Source: Frankia sp. AgB1.9 (lineage in GTDB: Bacteria > Actinomycetota > Actinomycetes > Frankiales > Frankiaceae). Taken from it: DNA of 64,000 bases. The DNA is taken from NCBI RefSeq assembly GCF_016786355.1, contig NZ_JADWYX010000019.1, forward strand, positions 463-64,462. Direction: 5' to 3'. Below, piece after piece: positions 1-8,664 of this stretch. The stretch's first letter is position 1. Every line of letters starts with the position of its first letter. Position numbers and translations under genes: made by a program. The notes under the pieces were generated by a model. That model did not search any database. It saw only the letters and a list, made by a program, of their open reading frames with translations, and was not told where the DNA came from.

Positions 1-851
1 GCCGGCGGGACGCCGGCCGACGCCCAGGACCTGATCACGGCGAGCGGCTCCAGGCCGTTCGCCTCGGCGAACGCCCGGGAGGTCACCAGGACCGCGCCCG
101 CGCCGTCGTTCACGCCGGAGGAGTTGCCCGCCGTGACGCTGAAGCCCTCGATCTCCGGGTGCAGCACCTTGAGCCCCGACAGCCGCTCCAGGCTCGTGTC
201 GCGGCGCGGGTGCTCGTCGGTGTCGAAGGTGAAGGTGGTGCCGTCCCGCCGAGTGACCTCGACCGGGACGATCTCCTCCTTGAAGGCGCCCGCGTCGATG
301 CCGGCGACGGCGCGCTGGTGCGAGCGCAGCGCCCAGCCGTCCAGGTCCGCGCGCGACAGGCCCGCGGCCTTGGCCGCGTTCCAGCCGACCGTGATCGACA
401 TGTCGAAGTTCGGCGCGTCGGGGGTGTTCCGGTGCGTCGGCGAGTACCAGTCGACGACGTCGTCGGTGCCGGGCTGCCGGCGCTGGGACCGCGGCGAGGT
501 GGACGAGGAGTTCGTGCCGCCGGCGACGACGACCTTGTCCATCCCCGCGATGATCGACGCGGCGGCCGTCTGGATGGCGGCCATGCCGGAGGCGCAGTGC
601 CGGTTGTGCGCCACGCCGGGAGCGTTGACCAGCCCGGCCTCGATCGCCGCGTACCGGGCGATGTCGCCACCGCCGTACAGGGCCTCGCCGAGCACTACGT
701 CGTCGACCAGCTCCGGGTCGATCCCGGCCCGCCGGACGACCTCGCCGACCGCGAGCGTGGCCAGCTCGAAGGCGTCGACGTCGGCCAGGGATCCCTTGCG
801 CGCGGTACCCACCGGCGTCCGGGCGGTAGCAACAATCACCGCTTCATTCAC
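1..851 (-). CDS. Acetyl-CoA acyltransferase (thiolase), 3' end cut by window
   Basis: Thiolase that would cleave or condense 3-ketoacyl-CoA with CoA. The protein begins MNEAVIVATARTPVGTARKG from a GTG at 851, and the nucleophilic Cys lies near residue 86 in NRHCASG. About 283 codons are visible; the C-terminal third with the catalytic His and second Cys lies outside the window. It is strikingly close in sequence to the thiolase at 29583-30773, sharing GGGDIARYAA, GVAHNRHCASG and MSITVGWNAA, so the two are paralogues. It lies 53 nt downstream of the thioesterase gene, probably in one transcript with it and the SDR at 1770-2546. Family is clear; substrate is unknown. Confidence 0.9.
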   Translation of the reverse strand, partial: MNEAVIVATARTPVGTARKGSLADVDAFELATLAVGEVVRRAGIDPELVDDVVLGEALYGGGDIARYAAIEAGLVNAPGVAHNRHCASGMAAIQTAAASIIAGMDKVVVAGGTNSSSTSPRSQRRQPGTDDVVDWYSPTHRNTPDAPNFDMSITVGWNAAKAAGLSRADLDGWALRSHQRAVAGIDAGAFKEEIVPVEVTRRDGTTFTFDTDEHPRRDTSLERLSGLKVLHPEIEGFSVTAGNSSGVNDGAGAVLVTSRAFAEANGLEPLAVIRSWASAGVPP

Positions 852-904
852 GTCAGCTGCGCTCCTTCATGACCCAGATGTAAATGTCGATCTCGCTCTA
901 CTCG

Positions 905-1762
905 TCAGAGCCGGTGGCTGCCCGCCGCCGCCGGAGCCATCGCGCGGATCATGCTGTCCTGGACGTACGACGCGACCAGCGCGCCGTCGGCCGCGAAGAT
1001 GTCTCCCCGGCCGTAGCCCCGGCCGTGCCCGGTGTACGGGACCCGGGTCGAGAGCAGCAGCCAGTCGCCGGCGGCCACCGGCTCGTGGAACGTGATCGTG
1101 TGCGACAGCACGCTGGTGGAGATGGTGCGGTGCGACAGCGCCTGGCCGACGCCGGGGTGCGGCCGCATCGCCGTGCCGATCGAGAAGCCGTCGGTCACGA
1201 ACGCGACCAGCGCCTGGCTGATTCCGCGGTCCTCGGGCGCGCCGGGCCAGCGTGTCCAGACGTCGAGCTCGGCCGGGCCGATCGCGTCCGGGTCGTTGAG
1301 ATCGACGGCGCCGACGATCGACGCCTCCCAGTCACCGGGCGAGTCGGGCCGCCCGTGGCCACCGTTGAGCTGCTCGCCCGGCTTCGGCGGCTCCAGGCCG
1401 ACGCGGCTGTCCTCGTGCCGGATGAAGTCCGGCTCGTCCACCGACAGCAGCACGGTCGACTGGCTGACCACCTTGCCGTTCTGGCTGATGGTGACCGCGC
1501 TGCTGGCCATCGTGCGGCCCGAGCTGAGCCGCTGGACGGCGATGTCGAGCGGCAGGTCCGGCCGGCCGGCGCGGGCGAAGACGGTGTGCAGCGTCTTGAC
1601 CGCCTTGCCGTCCTGGCCGGCGAGCCCCGCGGCGATCGACTGGGCGAGCAGCTGCCCGCCGTAGACGACCGGGCCCGGCGAGGGGACGTTGCTCGCGCGG
1701 TAGCTGTCCTCGCCGACCGGCTCTAACGCGAGCGAGCCGACGACGGCGTCGACGTTGAACAC
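905..1762 (-). CDS. Acyl-CoA thioesterase, TesB-like double hotdog
   Basis: A 285-aa protein of the TesB/acyl-CoA thioesterase II family, which hydrolyses acyl-CoA to free acid and CoA in the cytoplasm. The N-terminal hotdog carries VVYGGQLLAQS (GGQ at residues 35-37), the family hallmark. The C-terminal hotdog has LSHTITFHEP and, near the end, ASYVQDSMIR, whose Gln matches the active-site Gln of TesB enzymes. Length equals the usual 280-300 aa. The start ATG at 1762 lies 7 nt after the SDR stop, so the two are co-transcribed. It could release CoA from dead-end intermediates of the neighbouring beta-oxidation-like pathway; that role is inferred. Confidence 0.9.
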   Translation of the reverse strand: MFNVDAVVGSLALEPVGEDSYRASNVPSPGPVVYGGQLLAQSIAAGLAGQDGKAVKTLHTVFARAGRPDLPLDIAVQRLSSGRTMASSAVTISQNGKVVSQSTVLLSVDEPDFIRHEDSRVGLEPPKPGEQLNGGHGRPDSPGDWEASIVGAVDLNDPDAIGPAELDVWTRWPGAPEDRGISQALVAFVTDGFSIGTAMRPHPGVGQALSHRTISTSVLSHTITFHEPVAAGDWLLLSTRVPYTGHGRGYGRGDIFAADGALVASYVQDSMIRAMAPAAAGSHRL

Positions 1763-1769
1763 GGCCGGG

Positions 1770-2546
1770 CTACTTCGCCGGGAAGCGCAGCGCGCCGTCG
1801 AGCCGGATGTTCTCGCCGTTGAGGTACGGGTTGCGCGCGATCGACTCGACGAGCAGCGCGAACTCCTCCGGACGCCCGAGCCGCTTCGGGAAGACGATGT
1901 CCTTGGTGAGCGCCGCCAGCATCTCCGGTCGGATGCTCTCCATCTTCGGGGTGCCCATGGTGCCGGGAGCGATCCCGCAGACCCGGACTCCGATCACCGA
2001 GAGGTCGCGAGCCATCGGCAGCGTCATGCCGAGGACCGCGGCCTTGGCCGAGCCGTAGGCGATCTGCCCGGTCTGGCCCTCAAGGCCGGCGAGCGAGCCG
2101 ACGTTGATGATCACGCCGCGCTGGCCGAACTCGTCCGGCTCGTTGTCGGCGAAGGCGCCCGCCGCGACGAGGCGGCTGAAGTTGAAGGTGCCGGTCACGT
2201 TCATCGCGAGGGTCGTGACGAACACGTCCTTGTCGTGCGGGGTGTTGCCCTTGCCGACGGTGCGCCCGCCGCCGGTGGCGCCGCCCGCGACGTTGACCAG
2301 CAGCGACACCGTGCCGAGCGCCTTGCCCGCCGCGATCGCGGCCTCCACGTCCTCGTCGACGGTGGTGTCACCGGCGACCGCGACCGCGACGCTCTCGTCG
2401 AACTCCTTGGCGACCGCCTCGGCGGCGTCGCCGAACTTGTCGACGACCACGACCTTCATGCCGACACCGATCAGGTGGCGCACTGTCGCCGCACCAAGAC
2501 CGCCGCCGCCGCCGGTCACGATCGCCACGCGTCCGTTCAGATCCAA
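1770..2546 (-). CDS. SDR dehydrogenase, 3-hydroxyacyl-CoA dehydrogenase type 2-like
   Basis: Classical short-chain dehydrogenase of 258 aa. The NAD-binding loop TGGGGGLG is at residues 11-18 and the catalytic set is Ser151, Tyr164 and Lys168 (YGSAK). The middle and C-terminus (MARDLSVIGVRVCGIAPG, then FPKRLGRPEEFA) resemble the 17beta-HSD10/type-2 3-hydroxyacyl-CoA dehydrogenase group, so oxidation of a 3-hydroxyacyl-CoA is the likely reaction. It is first in a minus-strand unit with the thioesterase and the truncated thiolase, a coherent set for the last steps of a beta-oxidation cycle. Its promoter region is shared with the divergent LLM gene and holds a TGAC-N6-GTCA palindrome. Confidence 0.88.
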   Translation of the reverse strand: MDLNGRVAIVTGGGGGLGAATVRHLIGVGMKVVVVDKFGDAAEAVAKEFDESVAVAVAGDTTVDEDVEAAIAAGKALGTVSLLVNVAGGATGGGRTVGKGNTPHDKDVFVTTLAMNVTGTFNFSRLVAAGAFADNEPDEFGQRGVIINVGSLAGLEGQTGQIAYGSAKAAVLGMTLPMARDLSVIGVRVCGIAPGTMGTPKMESIRPEMLAALTKDIVFPKRLGRPEEFALLVESIARNPYLNGENIRLDGALRFPAK

Positions 2547-2597
2547 CGTCCCCAGCCCCTCTGTTCGCTTGCCACCGCGCTAACACACCGACATTAC

Positions 2598-2611
2598 TGA
2601 CACCGACGTCA
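2598..2611. promoter_or_regulatory. TGAC-N6-GTCA palindrome between divergent genes
   Basis: An inverted repeat TGAC-accgac-GTCA lies in the 131-nt divergent promoter between the SDR (start 2546) and the LLM gene (start 2678). The same arms and spacing recur at 8474-8487, directly upstream of the DUF35/thiolase operon. A repressor operator is inferred from placement and symmetry. Confidence 0.45.
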
Positions 2612-2677
2612 ATGTTGGTACACTCACACCCTGTGACGGTTGCCGGATGTGACGGCCGCCACGGAGGGAGCAGCCAG

Positions 2678-3676
2678 GTGGCGATCTTTTTAATGCGGTT
2701 CGACTTCCGCAATCCGCCTATAGCCCAGACGAGTATGTCCGAACGCTACGGTGCCGCGCTTGACATGGCCGAGTGGGCCGACCGGCTGGGCTTCTACGCC
2801 TTCGGCCTCTCCGAGCACCACGGCTCCGACGACGGATACCTACCCAGTCCGCTCGCGATGGCTGCCGCCGTCGCCGCCCGGACCAAGAACGTCCGGATCA
2901 TGATCGCCGCGCTGATCACGCCGTTCCACGACCCGCTGCGCCTCGCCGAGGACACCGCGGTCATCGATCACATCTCCGCTGGCCGGCTCGATCTGGTGCT
3001 CGCGGCCGGCTACGTGCCCGCCGAGTTCGAGATGTTCGACGTCCCCGTCAAGGAGCGCGCCAAGCGCCTCACCGAGACCGTTCACACCCTGCGCGCGGCC
3101 TGGACCGGCGAGCCGTTCGAGTACCGCGGCCGCACCGTCCGGGTCACGCCGGCCGCCTACTCCCCCAAGGGCCCCGGCATCACCCTGGGTGGCAGCTCCG
3201 AGGCCGCCGCCCGGCGCGCCGCCCGCCTGGACATCGGGTTCACCCCGACCGACGGGGCCACCTGGGAGTTCTACCGGGACGAGACGATCAAGCTCGGGCG
3301 GGCGGACCCGGGACCGCACTTCGGCCGCACGGCGACCTTCATCCACGTGGCGCACGACGTCGAGGCCGGCTGGGAGAAGATCGCGCCCTACGCGCTGCAC
3401 GAGTCGAACGCCTACGGCGCCTGGCTCACGGCCGGGGGCAGCGGCACCGCGAGCGTCTTCCAGGCCGCCGAGTCGACCGAGGCGCTGCGCGAGACCGGCC
3501 AGTACCGGGTGCTGACCCCCGCCGAACTCGTCAACGAGCTTCGCGAACAGGGACCATTCGCACTATGCAACCTCACTCCGATGATGGGCGGCATCCCGCC
3601 GGAGATCGCCTGGGAGAGCCTGCGCCTGATCGAGAGCGAGGTCATTCCCGCGCTCGCGGCGGAACAGACGGCCTAG
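2678..3676 (+). CDS. LLM-class flavin-dependent oxidoreductase
   Basis: Luciferase-like monooxygenase or dehydrogenase (332 aa, TIM barrel) using FMNH2 or F420. The sequence shows SEHHGSDDGY near the N-terminus, RTKNVRIMIAALITPFHDPLRLAEDTAVIDHISAGRL-type core signatures, and the GGSSEAAARRAARLDIGF segment typical of the family. I chose the GTG at 2678 because GGAGGG ends 9 nt upstream; an in-frame upstream start at 2612 would overlap the proposed operator and has no ribosome site. The gene is divergent from the SDR-thioesterase unit. Substrate and flavin cannot be read from the sequence. Confidence 0.87.
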   Translation: MAIFLMRFDFRNPPIAQTSMSERYGAALDMAEWADRLGFYAFGLSEHHGSDDGYLPSPLAMAAAVAARTKNVRIMIAALITPFHDPLRLAEDTAVIDHISAGRLDLVLAAGYVPAEFEMFDVPVKERAKRLTETVHTLRAAWTGEPFEYRGRTVRVTPAAYSPKGPGITLGGSSEAAARRAARLDIGFTPTDGATWEFYRDETIKLGRADPGPHFGRTATFIHVAHDVEAGWEKIAPYALHESNAYGAWLTAGGSGTASVFQAAESTEALRETGQYRVLTPAELVNELREQGPFALCNLTPMMGGIPPEIAWESLRLIESEVIPALAAEQTA

Positions 3677-4027
3677 CCGACGGGCGGGTAACGTTTGTCC
3701 ATCACGGTCACTTGAGTCGCGTTCGAGAGGAATGTAGTTTCCGCGTCGTACCAGGCGTAGTGCGGCTTAGGCTGCGGGCGGCCGCGTCCACCCCGTCCGC
3801 TCCTGCGCTGGCCGCGACGTGCCGGTTCGTTCGTCCGTAGCTCGCGAGTCCGTGGCACGACTGAAGGTCCCGGACCCGGGTCGACGCAGCTCCCGCCTGG
3901 TGAAACGCCCGGCCACGGCCCGTCGCCCGGCCGGGTGCCGCTGTGGCGCCGGCAGGCACCTACCGCGGCCGGGGGCACCCGCCCACCGGCATCATTCGTT
4001 TCGACCCGAGGAATGAAGGTCACGGCC
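3677..4027. other. Intergenic stretch without a supported gene
   Basis: These 351 bases separate the LLM gene from the P450 gene. Both strands stay open in places, but the reading frames are proline/arginine-rich and lack family similarity or a ribosome-binding site. I see no strong hairpin. It presumably holds the P450 promoter. Confidence 0.5.
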
Positions 4028-5212
4028 GTGACGGAACTGTACTGGGACCCGTTCGACAAGACGATCGACGTGGACCCGTACCCGGTGTGGCGCCAGATGC
4101 GCGACGAGACACCGGTCTACCGCAACGAGAAGTTCGACTTTTACGCGCTCTCGCGGCACAAGGACGTCGACGACGCCCACCTGGACCCGGACACGTACAG
4201 CTCCGCGCACGGAACAGTGCTGGAGATCATGGGTCCGGATGCCCTGGACACGGGTCTCATCATCTTCATGGACCCGCCCGCCCACACGATGATGCGCGTG
4301 CTCGTCTCGCGCGGCTTCACGCCGCGGCGGATCGCGGCGCTCGAAGAGCACATCCGCAAGCTGTCCGCCGAGATGCTCGACCCGCAGATCGGTGGGTCCG
4401 GCTTCGACTACGTCCAGGACTTCGCCGCGCAGCTGCCCTCGAAGGTCATCTCCGAGCTGATCGGCGTCGACCCGGCGGACCGCGAGGAGGTCCGCGAGGC
4501 GATCGACGCGTCCTTCCACCTGGACCCGGAGAAGGGGATGATCAACGACGTCTCCTTCATGGCCCAGATCAAGCTGCACGAGTACTTCTCGGAGCAGATC
4601 GACGCGCGCCGGAAGAACCCGCGCGACGACGTGATGACCGCGCTCACCGAGGCCGAGATCGGCGTCGGCGCCGAGGCCCGCCGGCTCACCACCAAGGAGG
4701 CGGCGGACTTCACCAACCTGCTCGTCTCCGCCGGCACCGAGACCGTCGCCCGGCTGCTCGGCTGGGCCTGCTCGCTGTTCGCCCAGCACCCCGACACCCG
4801 TGCCGAGCTCGTCGCCGACCCGTCGCTGCTGCGCGGCGCCGTCGAGGAGACGCTGCGCTACGAGGCGCCGTCGCCCGTGCAGGGCCGCTGGACCACCCGC
4901 GACGTCGAGCTGTACGGCGAGACGATCCCGGCGAACTCCAAGGTGCTGCTGCTGACGGCTTCGGCCGGGCGCGACGAGCGCAAGTACCCCGACGCCGACA
5001 CGTACGACATCCGCCGCCGGTTCGACAGCCACGTGGCCTTCGGGCACGGCCCGCACTTCTGCCTCGGCGCGTCGCTCGCCCGGATGGAGGGCCGGGTCGC
5101 ACTCGAGGAGACCCTGAAGCGCTTCCCGTCCTGGGAGATCGACACCCCGAACGTCGAGCGCCTGCACACCAGCACCGTGCGCGGCTTCGCGAAGCTGCCC
5201 ATCCTGCTGTAG
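4028..5212 (+). CDS. Cytochrome P450
   Basis: Bacterial class I P450 of 394 aa, a monooxygenase needing an external ferredoxin and reductase. Visible signatures are the I-helix SAGTET (234-239), the K-helix ExxR pair Glu274/Arg277 and the heme loop FGHGPHFCLGASLAR with the iron ligand Cys345. The GTG at 4028 is preferred because AAGG lies 8 nt upstream; the in-frame ATG at 4013 directly abuts its only GAGGA. It ends at a strong terminator. It is less like the two other P450s of the window than they are like each other, so it probably acts on a different step or substrate. Confidence 0.93.
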   Translation: MTELYWDPFDKTIDVDPYPVWRQMRDETPVYRNEKFDFYALSRHKDVDDAHLDPDTYSSAHGTVLEIMGPDALDTGLIIFMDPPAHTMMRVLVSRGFTPRRIAALEEHIRKLSAEMLDPQIGGSGFDYVQDFAAQLPSKVISELIGVDPADREEVREAIDASFHLDPEKGMINDVSFMAQIKLHEYFSEQIDARRKNPRDDVMTALTEAEIGVGAEARRLTTKEAADFTNLLVSAGTETVARLLGWACSLFAQHPDTRAELVADPSLLRGAVEETLRYEAPSPVQGRWTTRDVELYGETIPANSKVLLLTASAGRDERKYPDADTYDIRRRFDSHVAFGHGPHFCLGASLARMEGRVALEETLKRFPSWEIDTPNVERLHTSTVRGFAKLPILL

Positions 5213-5227
5213 CTCGCCCGCACAAGC

Positions 5228-5276
5228 GACCGCCGCCGGTGCTCTCGTTGGAGAGGACCGGCGGCGGTCCCTTTTT
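5228..5276 (+). terminator. Strong rho-independent terminator after the P450
   Basis: A perfect 13-bp stem (5228-5240 with 5257-5269) closes a loop that itself contains CTCTC/GAGAG, and is followed by a run of five T at 5272-5276. It insulates the P450 from the ATPase gene downstream. Confidence 0.92.
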
Positions 5277-5308
5277 CAGCCCGGGGTCGCCCTGAGGGCA
5301 CCGTCAAG

Positions 5309-5332
5309 GATAGTATCGCGAGTGATACTATC
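5309..5332. promoter_or_regulatory. Perfect inverted repeat upstream of the ATPase
   Basis: Arms GATAGTATC (5309-5317) and GATACTATC (5324-5332) are exact inverse complements around a 6-nt spacer. The site lies 31 nt before the ATPase start, where an operator would overlap the promoter. This AT-richer patch stands out in a GC-rich background. No DNA-binding domain is obvious in the ATPase beyond a possible winged-helix middle part, so the binder is unknown. Confidence 0.6.
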
Positions 5333-5362
5333 GAAGCCGGGAGTCTCTGAGGCGGGTGGGTG

Positions 5363-6790
5363 ATGGTCGAGTTCGTGGGGCGGGAGCGCGAGCTCGTCGT
5401 GCTGGACCAGTTGATGGGGGCCGTCCGATCGGCCGTCGGCTCGCCGAAGCCCGGTCGATGCCTGCTTATCCGCGGCCGACGGCGGATCGGGAAATCCAGC
5501 CTGGTTGAGACCTTCGTCGACCGGGCGGGCGCGCCGGCAGTCTTCTTCACCGCCGCCGGCGCCGCCGCGGACGTCGAGCTGGAGGCGCTCCAGCACGCGG
5601 TCGCCTCCTCCTCGCTTCCCGACCGAGACGTCTTCGCCGAGGCGGTTCCCGGGAACTGGAGCGCCGCGTTCCGTCAACTCGCGGGCACGCTGCCCGACGA
5701 CCAGCCCAGCATCGTCGTGCTCGACGAGGTGCCGTACCTGATGGACCGGGTCGACGCCTTCGAAGGACTCCTCCAACGCGCCTGGGACCGCGATTTCTGC
5801 CGCAAGCCGGTGCTACTGATCCTCATCGGCTCGGACCTGTCGATGATGGAGGCGCTGGGTTCCTACGGCCGGCCGTTTCACCAACGGGGACAGGAACTGG
5901 TCCTGGGCCCACTTAACCCCGCCGAGGTCGGCCAGATGCTTGCGCTGGACGCGGCCGAAGCGTTCGACGCCACGCTGGTTACGGGTGGACTGCCGCTGAT
6001 CTGCGCCGCCTGGCAGCCGGGCGAGGACCTTTGGACGTTCCTGGCCCGGGAGCTGGCCAACCCGGTTTCGGCGCTGCTGGTTTCCGCTGAACGATCGCTT
6101 GCCGCCGAGTTTCCCGAGTCGGCCAACGCCCGCAATGTGCTGACCGCGATCGGGACCGGCGAACGGACCTTCACCAACATTGCCCAGGCGGCGGGACGCA
6201 TCGCGCATACGAGCCTCACCCGATCGATCGAGGTGCTGACCGGCAAACGCATGGTGGTCGCGGAGCTTCCGATCTGGACCAGACCGTCCAAGGAACGCCG
6301 CTACCGGGTGACCGACCCGTACCTGCGGTTCTGGCTGCGGTTCATCGGGCCCAATCTCCCCGAGATCGAGCGCCTACGCGGAGACCTCACCCTCGCCCGC
6401 GTTCGCGCCAGCTGGACCTCCTGGCGCGGCCGGGCCGTCGAACCCCTGCTGCGCGAGTCCCTGGCTCGGCTGCTCCCTGACGGAGATCTCCCCGCCGCTC
6501 AGGCAGTCGGCGGCTACTGGAATCGGTCGAACACGATCGAGGTGGACATCGTGGGCGCGGATCGTGCGCCCGTCGCCGCGGAAATCCACTTTCTCGGGTC
6601 CATCAAATGGCTCGAGCGCTCGGCCTTTGACAGCCATGACCTCGCCGCGCTCCAGAAGCATCGCGCTGCCCTCACCGACGAGCCGATCCCCCTGATGGCG
6701 ATCAGCCGCGGCGAGGTCACCGCCTCGGGCCTGACCGCCGTGTACGGCCCGGTCGAACTCCTGGCCGCGTGGACCAGCTTCAAATCCTGA
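5363..6790 (+). CDS. ATP-binding protein, archaeal-type ATPase with DUF234-like C-terminus
   Basis: STAND/AAA-like ATPase of 475 aa. The P-loop is GRRRIGKS (38-45) and Walker B is SIVVLDE (ending 121-122). The middle region RSIEVLTGKRMVVAELPIW followed by RRYRVTDPYLRFWLRFI is characteristic of the archaeal ATPase/DUF234 family, whose C-terminus resembles a nuclease fold (here EVDIVGADRAPVAAEIHF). Such proteins are of largely unknown role and often behave as mobile or defence-associated singletons. The ATG at 5363 is preceded by an in-frame GTG at 5360; either could be used. It is flanked by a terminator and its own palindrome and does not belong to the catabolic set. Lower codon GC3 than the neighbours suggests separate acquisition. 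Confidence 0.85.
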   Translation: MVEFVGRERELVVLDQLMGAVRSAVGSPKPGRCLLIRGRRRIGKSSLVETFVDRAGAPAVFFTAAGAAADVELEALQHAVASSSLPDRDVFAEAVPGNWSAAFRQLAGTLPDDQPSIVVLDEVPYLMDRVDAFEGLLQRAWDRDFCRKPVLLILIGSDLSMMEALGSYGRPFHQRGQELVLGPLNPAEVGQMLALDAAEAFDATLVTGGLPLICAAWQPGEDLWTFLARELANPVSALLVSAERSLAAEFPESANARNVLTAIGTGERTFTNIAQAAGRIAHTSLTRSIEVLTGKRMVVAELPIWTRPSKERRYRVTDPYLRFWLRFIGPNLPEIERLRGDLTLARVRASWTSWRGRAVEPLLRESLARLLPDGDLPAAQAVGGYWNRSNTIEVDIVGADRAPVAAEIHFLGSIKWLERSAFDSHDLAALQKHRAALTDEPIPLMAISRGEVTASGLTAVYGPVELLAAWTSFKS

Positions 6791-6852
6791 GGCCAGGGCG
6801 CCCCGGCTGGGCCAGCCACCTGTTGGCGACCGGCCCAGCGCGGAAATCGAGG

Positions 6853-7998
6853 TCAGACCGAGAGGATGGCGACGCCGGCGGTGCCGGGGGCGCCGTAGAG
6901 CTGGCCGTAGCCGACGCGGGGGCTGCCGGGGACCTGGCGGTCGCCGGCGGTGCCTCGCAGCTGCTGGGTCAGCTCGTAGACCTGACGCAGGCCCGAGGCG
7001 CCGATCGGCTCCCCGTTGGCGATCAGGCCGCCGTCGGTGTTGACCGGGAGGCTGCCGCCGATCTCGGTCGCGCCCTCGGCGTAGAGGCGTTCCTGCTCGC
7101 CGTCCTTGCACAGGCCGTTCTCGGCGAGATGGATCACCTCTGCACCGGCGTCGGTGTCCTGGAGCTGGGCGACGTCGACGTCCTCCGGGCCGAGACCGGC
7201 CATCTCGTAGGCGGCCCGGGAGGCGTAGACGGTCGGGGCGTCGTCCCGCTCGATCGGCAGCCACGGGCTGTGGACCTCGAACGCCCCGAGCTTGCGGGTC
7301 CGCACCACCGAGGCCTTCAGGTAGATCGGCCGGCTGGTGTACTTGTGCGCCTCGCTGGCCTTGCACAGGATCACGGCGGCCGCGCCCTCGTCGGGCGAGC
7401 AGAACATGTACTGGGTCAGCGGGTCGTTGACCATCCGCGCGCCCAGGATCTGCTCCTCGGCCATCGGGGTGCGCCGGAACGCGTCCGGGTTGATCGAGCC
7501 GTTGCGGTAGTTCTTCGCCGCGACCTTCGCCAGGGTCTGCGGGGAGATCCCGTGGTCGTACATGTACCGCTGGATCTTCATCGCGAAGAACTTCGGCGTC
7601 AGGAACAGGCCCGTCTCGCCGTACCAGGCCGGCAGGCCGTACTCCTCCGAGTAGGAGGCGAACGCCCCGGTCGGGTGCTTGTCCATGCCGATCGCGATGC
7701 CCAGGTCGTACTCGCCGAGGCGGATCGTGTTCGCGGCCTGGGTCAGCGCGCTGGCGGCGGTGGCGCAGCCGTTGTAGACGTCGGTGATCGGGATCCCGGT
7801 CAGGCCCAGGAAGTTGATCACAGCGTCGGGGTTGTCGACCTCGAAGCTGCCGGCGAAGCCGAACTGGATCTGCTTCCATTCCAGGCCCGCGTCACCCAGC
7901 GCGTTACGCACCGCCTGGGCGCCGAGCTGGATCGCGGTCTGGCCGGGGAAGCGACCGAACGGGGTCCTACCTACGCCGATGATGGCGACATCGTCCAT
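6853..7998 (-). CDS. Thiolase-fold protein (Ltp/SCP-x type) with Cys retained
   Basis: A 381-aa lipid-transfer-protein-type thiolase (MDDVAIIGVGRTPFGRFPGQ). Cys78 sits in VYNGCATAAS at the usual nucleophile position, and the glycine-rich end (VGYGQLYGAPGTAGVAIL) is typical of the Ltp branch. Ltp enzymes act either as thiolases on branched or steroid side-chain CoA esters or as retro-aldolases when they pair with a DUF35 protein. Here the DUF35 gene lies 10 nt upstream in the same operon, arguing for a two-subunit enzyme. Because Cys is kept, thiolase activity remains possible, unlike the related protein at 16616-17812. Confidence 0.88.
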   Translation of the reverse strand: MDDVAIIGVGRTPFGRFPGQTAIQLGAQAVRNALGDAGLEWKQIQFGFAGSFEVDNPDAVINFLGLTGIPITDVYNGCATAASALTQAANTIRLGEYDLGIAIGMDKHPTGAFASYSEEYGLPAWYGETGLFLTPKFFAMKIQRYMYDHGISPQTLAKVAAKNYRNGSINPDAFRRTPMAEEQILGARMVNDPLTQYMFCSPDEGAAAVILCKASEAHKYTSRPIYLKASVVRTRKLGAFEVHSPWLPIERDDAPTVYASRAAYEMAGLGPEDVDVAQLQDTDAGAEVIHLAENGLCKDGEQERLYAEGATEIGGSLPVNTDGGLIANGEPIGASGLRQVYELTQQLRGTAGDRQVPGSPRVGYGQLYGAPGTAGVAILSV

Positions 7999-8008
7999 GG
8001 CGGGCCCC

Positions 8009-8452
8009 TCAGTTCTTCTCGACGGGACGGAAGGCGTAGGTCAGCACCTCGGTACCGTCGGCGTCCGTGGCGAACGGGACGACGACCAGCTCCATCTCCT
8101 GGCCGATCTCCAGCGGCTCGTCGACGCCGACCGCGAGCCGGGCCTCGATCCGAGCCTCCGGGAGTTCCACGTAGCCGACGCCGTAGCTGACGAAGTCCGC
8201 CGCCGGCTCGGTGCCGAGGTACGGCGGGTTCTTCGGCTGGAACCGCTGGCGGGTCCACGTCCACAGGGTGCCCCGGGTGGACAGCCGCGTCTGCGCGGTG
8301 TCCAGGGAGCCACACCTCGGGCAGTTCGGGTACGCCGGGAACGCGATCAGACCGCAGACCTGGCACTTCGATCCGATGAGCCGAGGCTCGTCCGACGGCC
8401 AGTCGAACAGGCCCTCCGCGACGACGCGCTGAGCGACCACATCCTGGGCCAC
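8009..8452 (-). CDS. DUF35 OB-fold zinc-ribbon protein, partner of Ltp-type thiolase
   Basis: Acyl-CoA-associated DUF35 protein of 147 aa: an N-terminal rubredoxin-like zinc ribbon with Cys30, Cys33, Cys44 and Cys47, then an OB fold. In steroid side-chain degradation the DUF35 part of ChsH2 binds the aldolase Ltp2 and completes its active site, and the same partnership is inferred here with 6853-7998. The GTG at 8452 is chosen because GGAGGAGG lies 8 nt upstream. A longer in-frame start at 8491 would place the TGAC-N6-GTCA palindrome inside the gene. Confidence 0.88.
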   Translation of the reverse strand: MAQDVVAQRVVAEGLFDWPSDEPRLIGSKCQVCGLIAFPAYPNCPRCGSLDTAQTRLSTRGTLWTWTRQRFQPKNPPYLGTEPAADFVSYGVGYVELPEARIEARLAVGVDEPLEIGQEMELVVVPFATDADGTEVLTYAFRPVEKN

Positions 8453-8473
8453 GGCTGCCCCCTCCTCCGAATT

Positions 8474-8487
8474 TGACATCAGCGTCA
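8474..8487. promoter_or_regulatory. TGAC-N6-GTCA palindrome upstream of DUF35/thiolase operon
   Basis: TGAC-atcagc-GTCA lies 22 nt before the DUF35 start. Arms and spacing match the site at 2598-2611, suggesting a common regulator. Confidence 0.45.
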
Positions 8488-8525
8488 GCATAGAGGGGCC
8501 GGTCGGACGTCACCACCGTTCGGAA

Positions 8526-8602
8526 TTGATCGCTGTTTCCGCCCTCCAGCGGCTGCGATCGGGGCTCGATCGCGACCACCAGAGGGCTGAAACGACGATC
8601 AT
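8526..8602. repeat. ~76-bp palindromic intergenic element, copy 1
   Basis: An imperfect hairpin whose outer arms read TTGATCGCTGTTTCCGCCC and GGGCTGAAACGACGATCAT, with CGACCACC in the inner right arm. It lies in the 212-nt gap between the thiolase at 8665 and the DUF35 start. Same family as the copies at 9963, 15655, 22044, 24391 and 55793. Confidence 0.8.
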
Positions 8603-8664
8603 GGCGGGGAGCCGCCGTGGCGCCGGGCGCCGGGCCGGGCGCCGTTGCGGGTCCGGCTAGCGGG

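Noticed and set aside
3673..4059. A 128-codon minus-strand frame in the gap before the P450
   Set aside because: Pro/Arg-rich, no ribosome site and no recognisable domain; it also runs into the P450 start.
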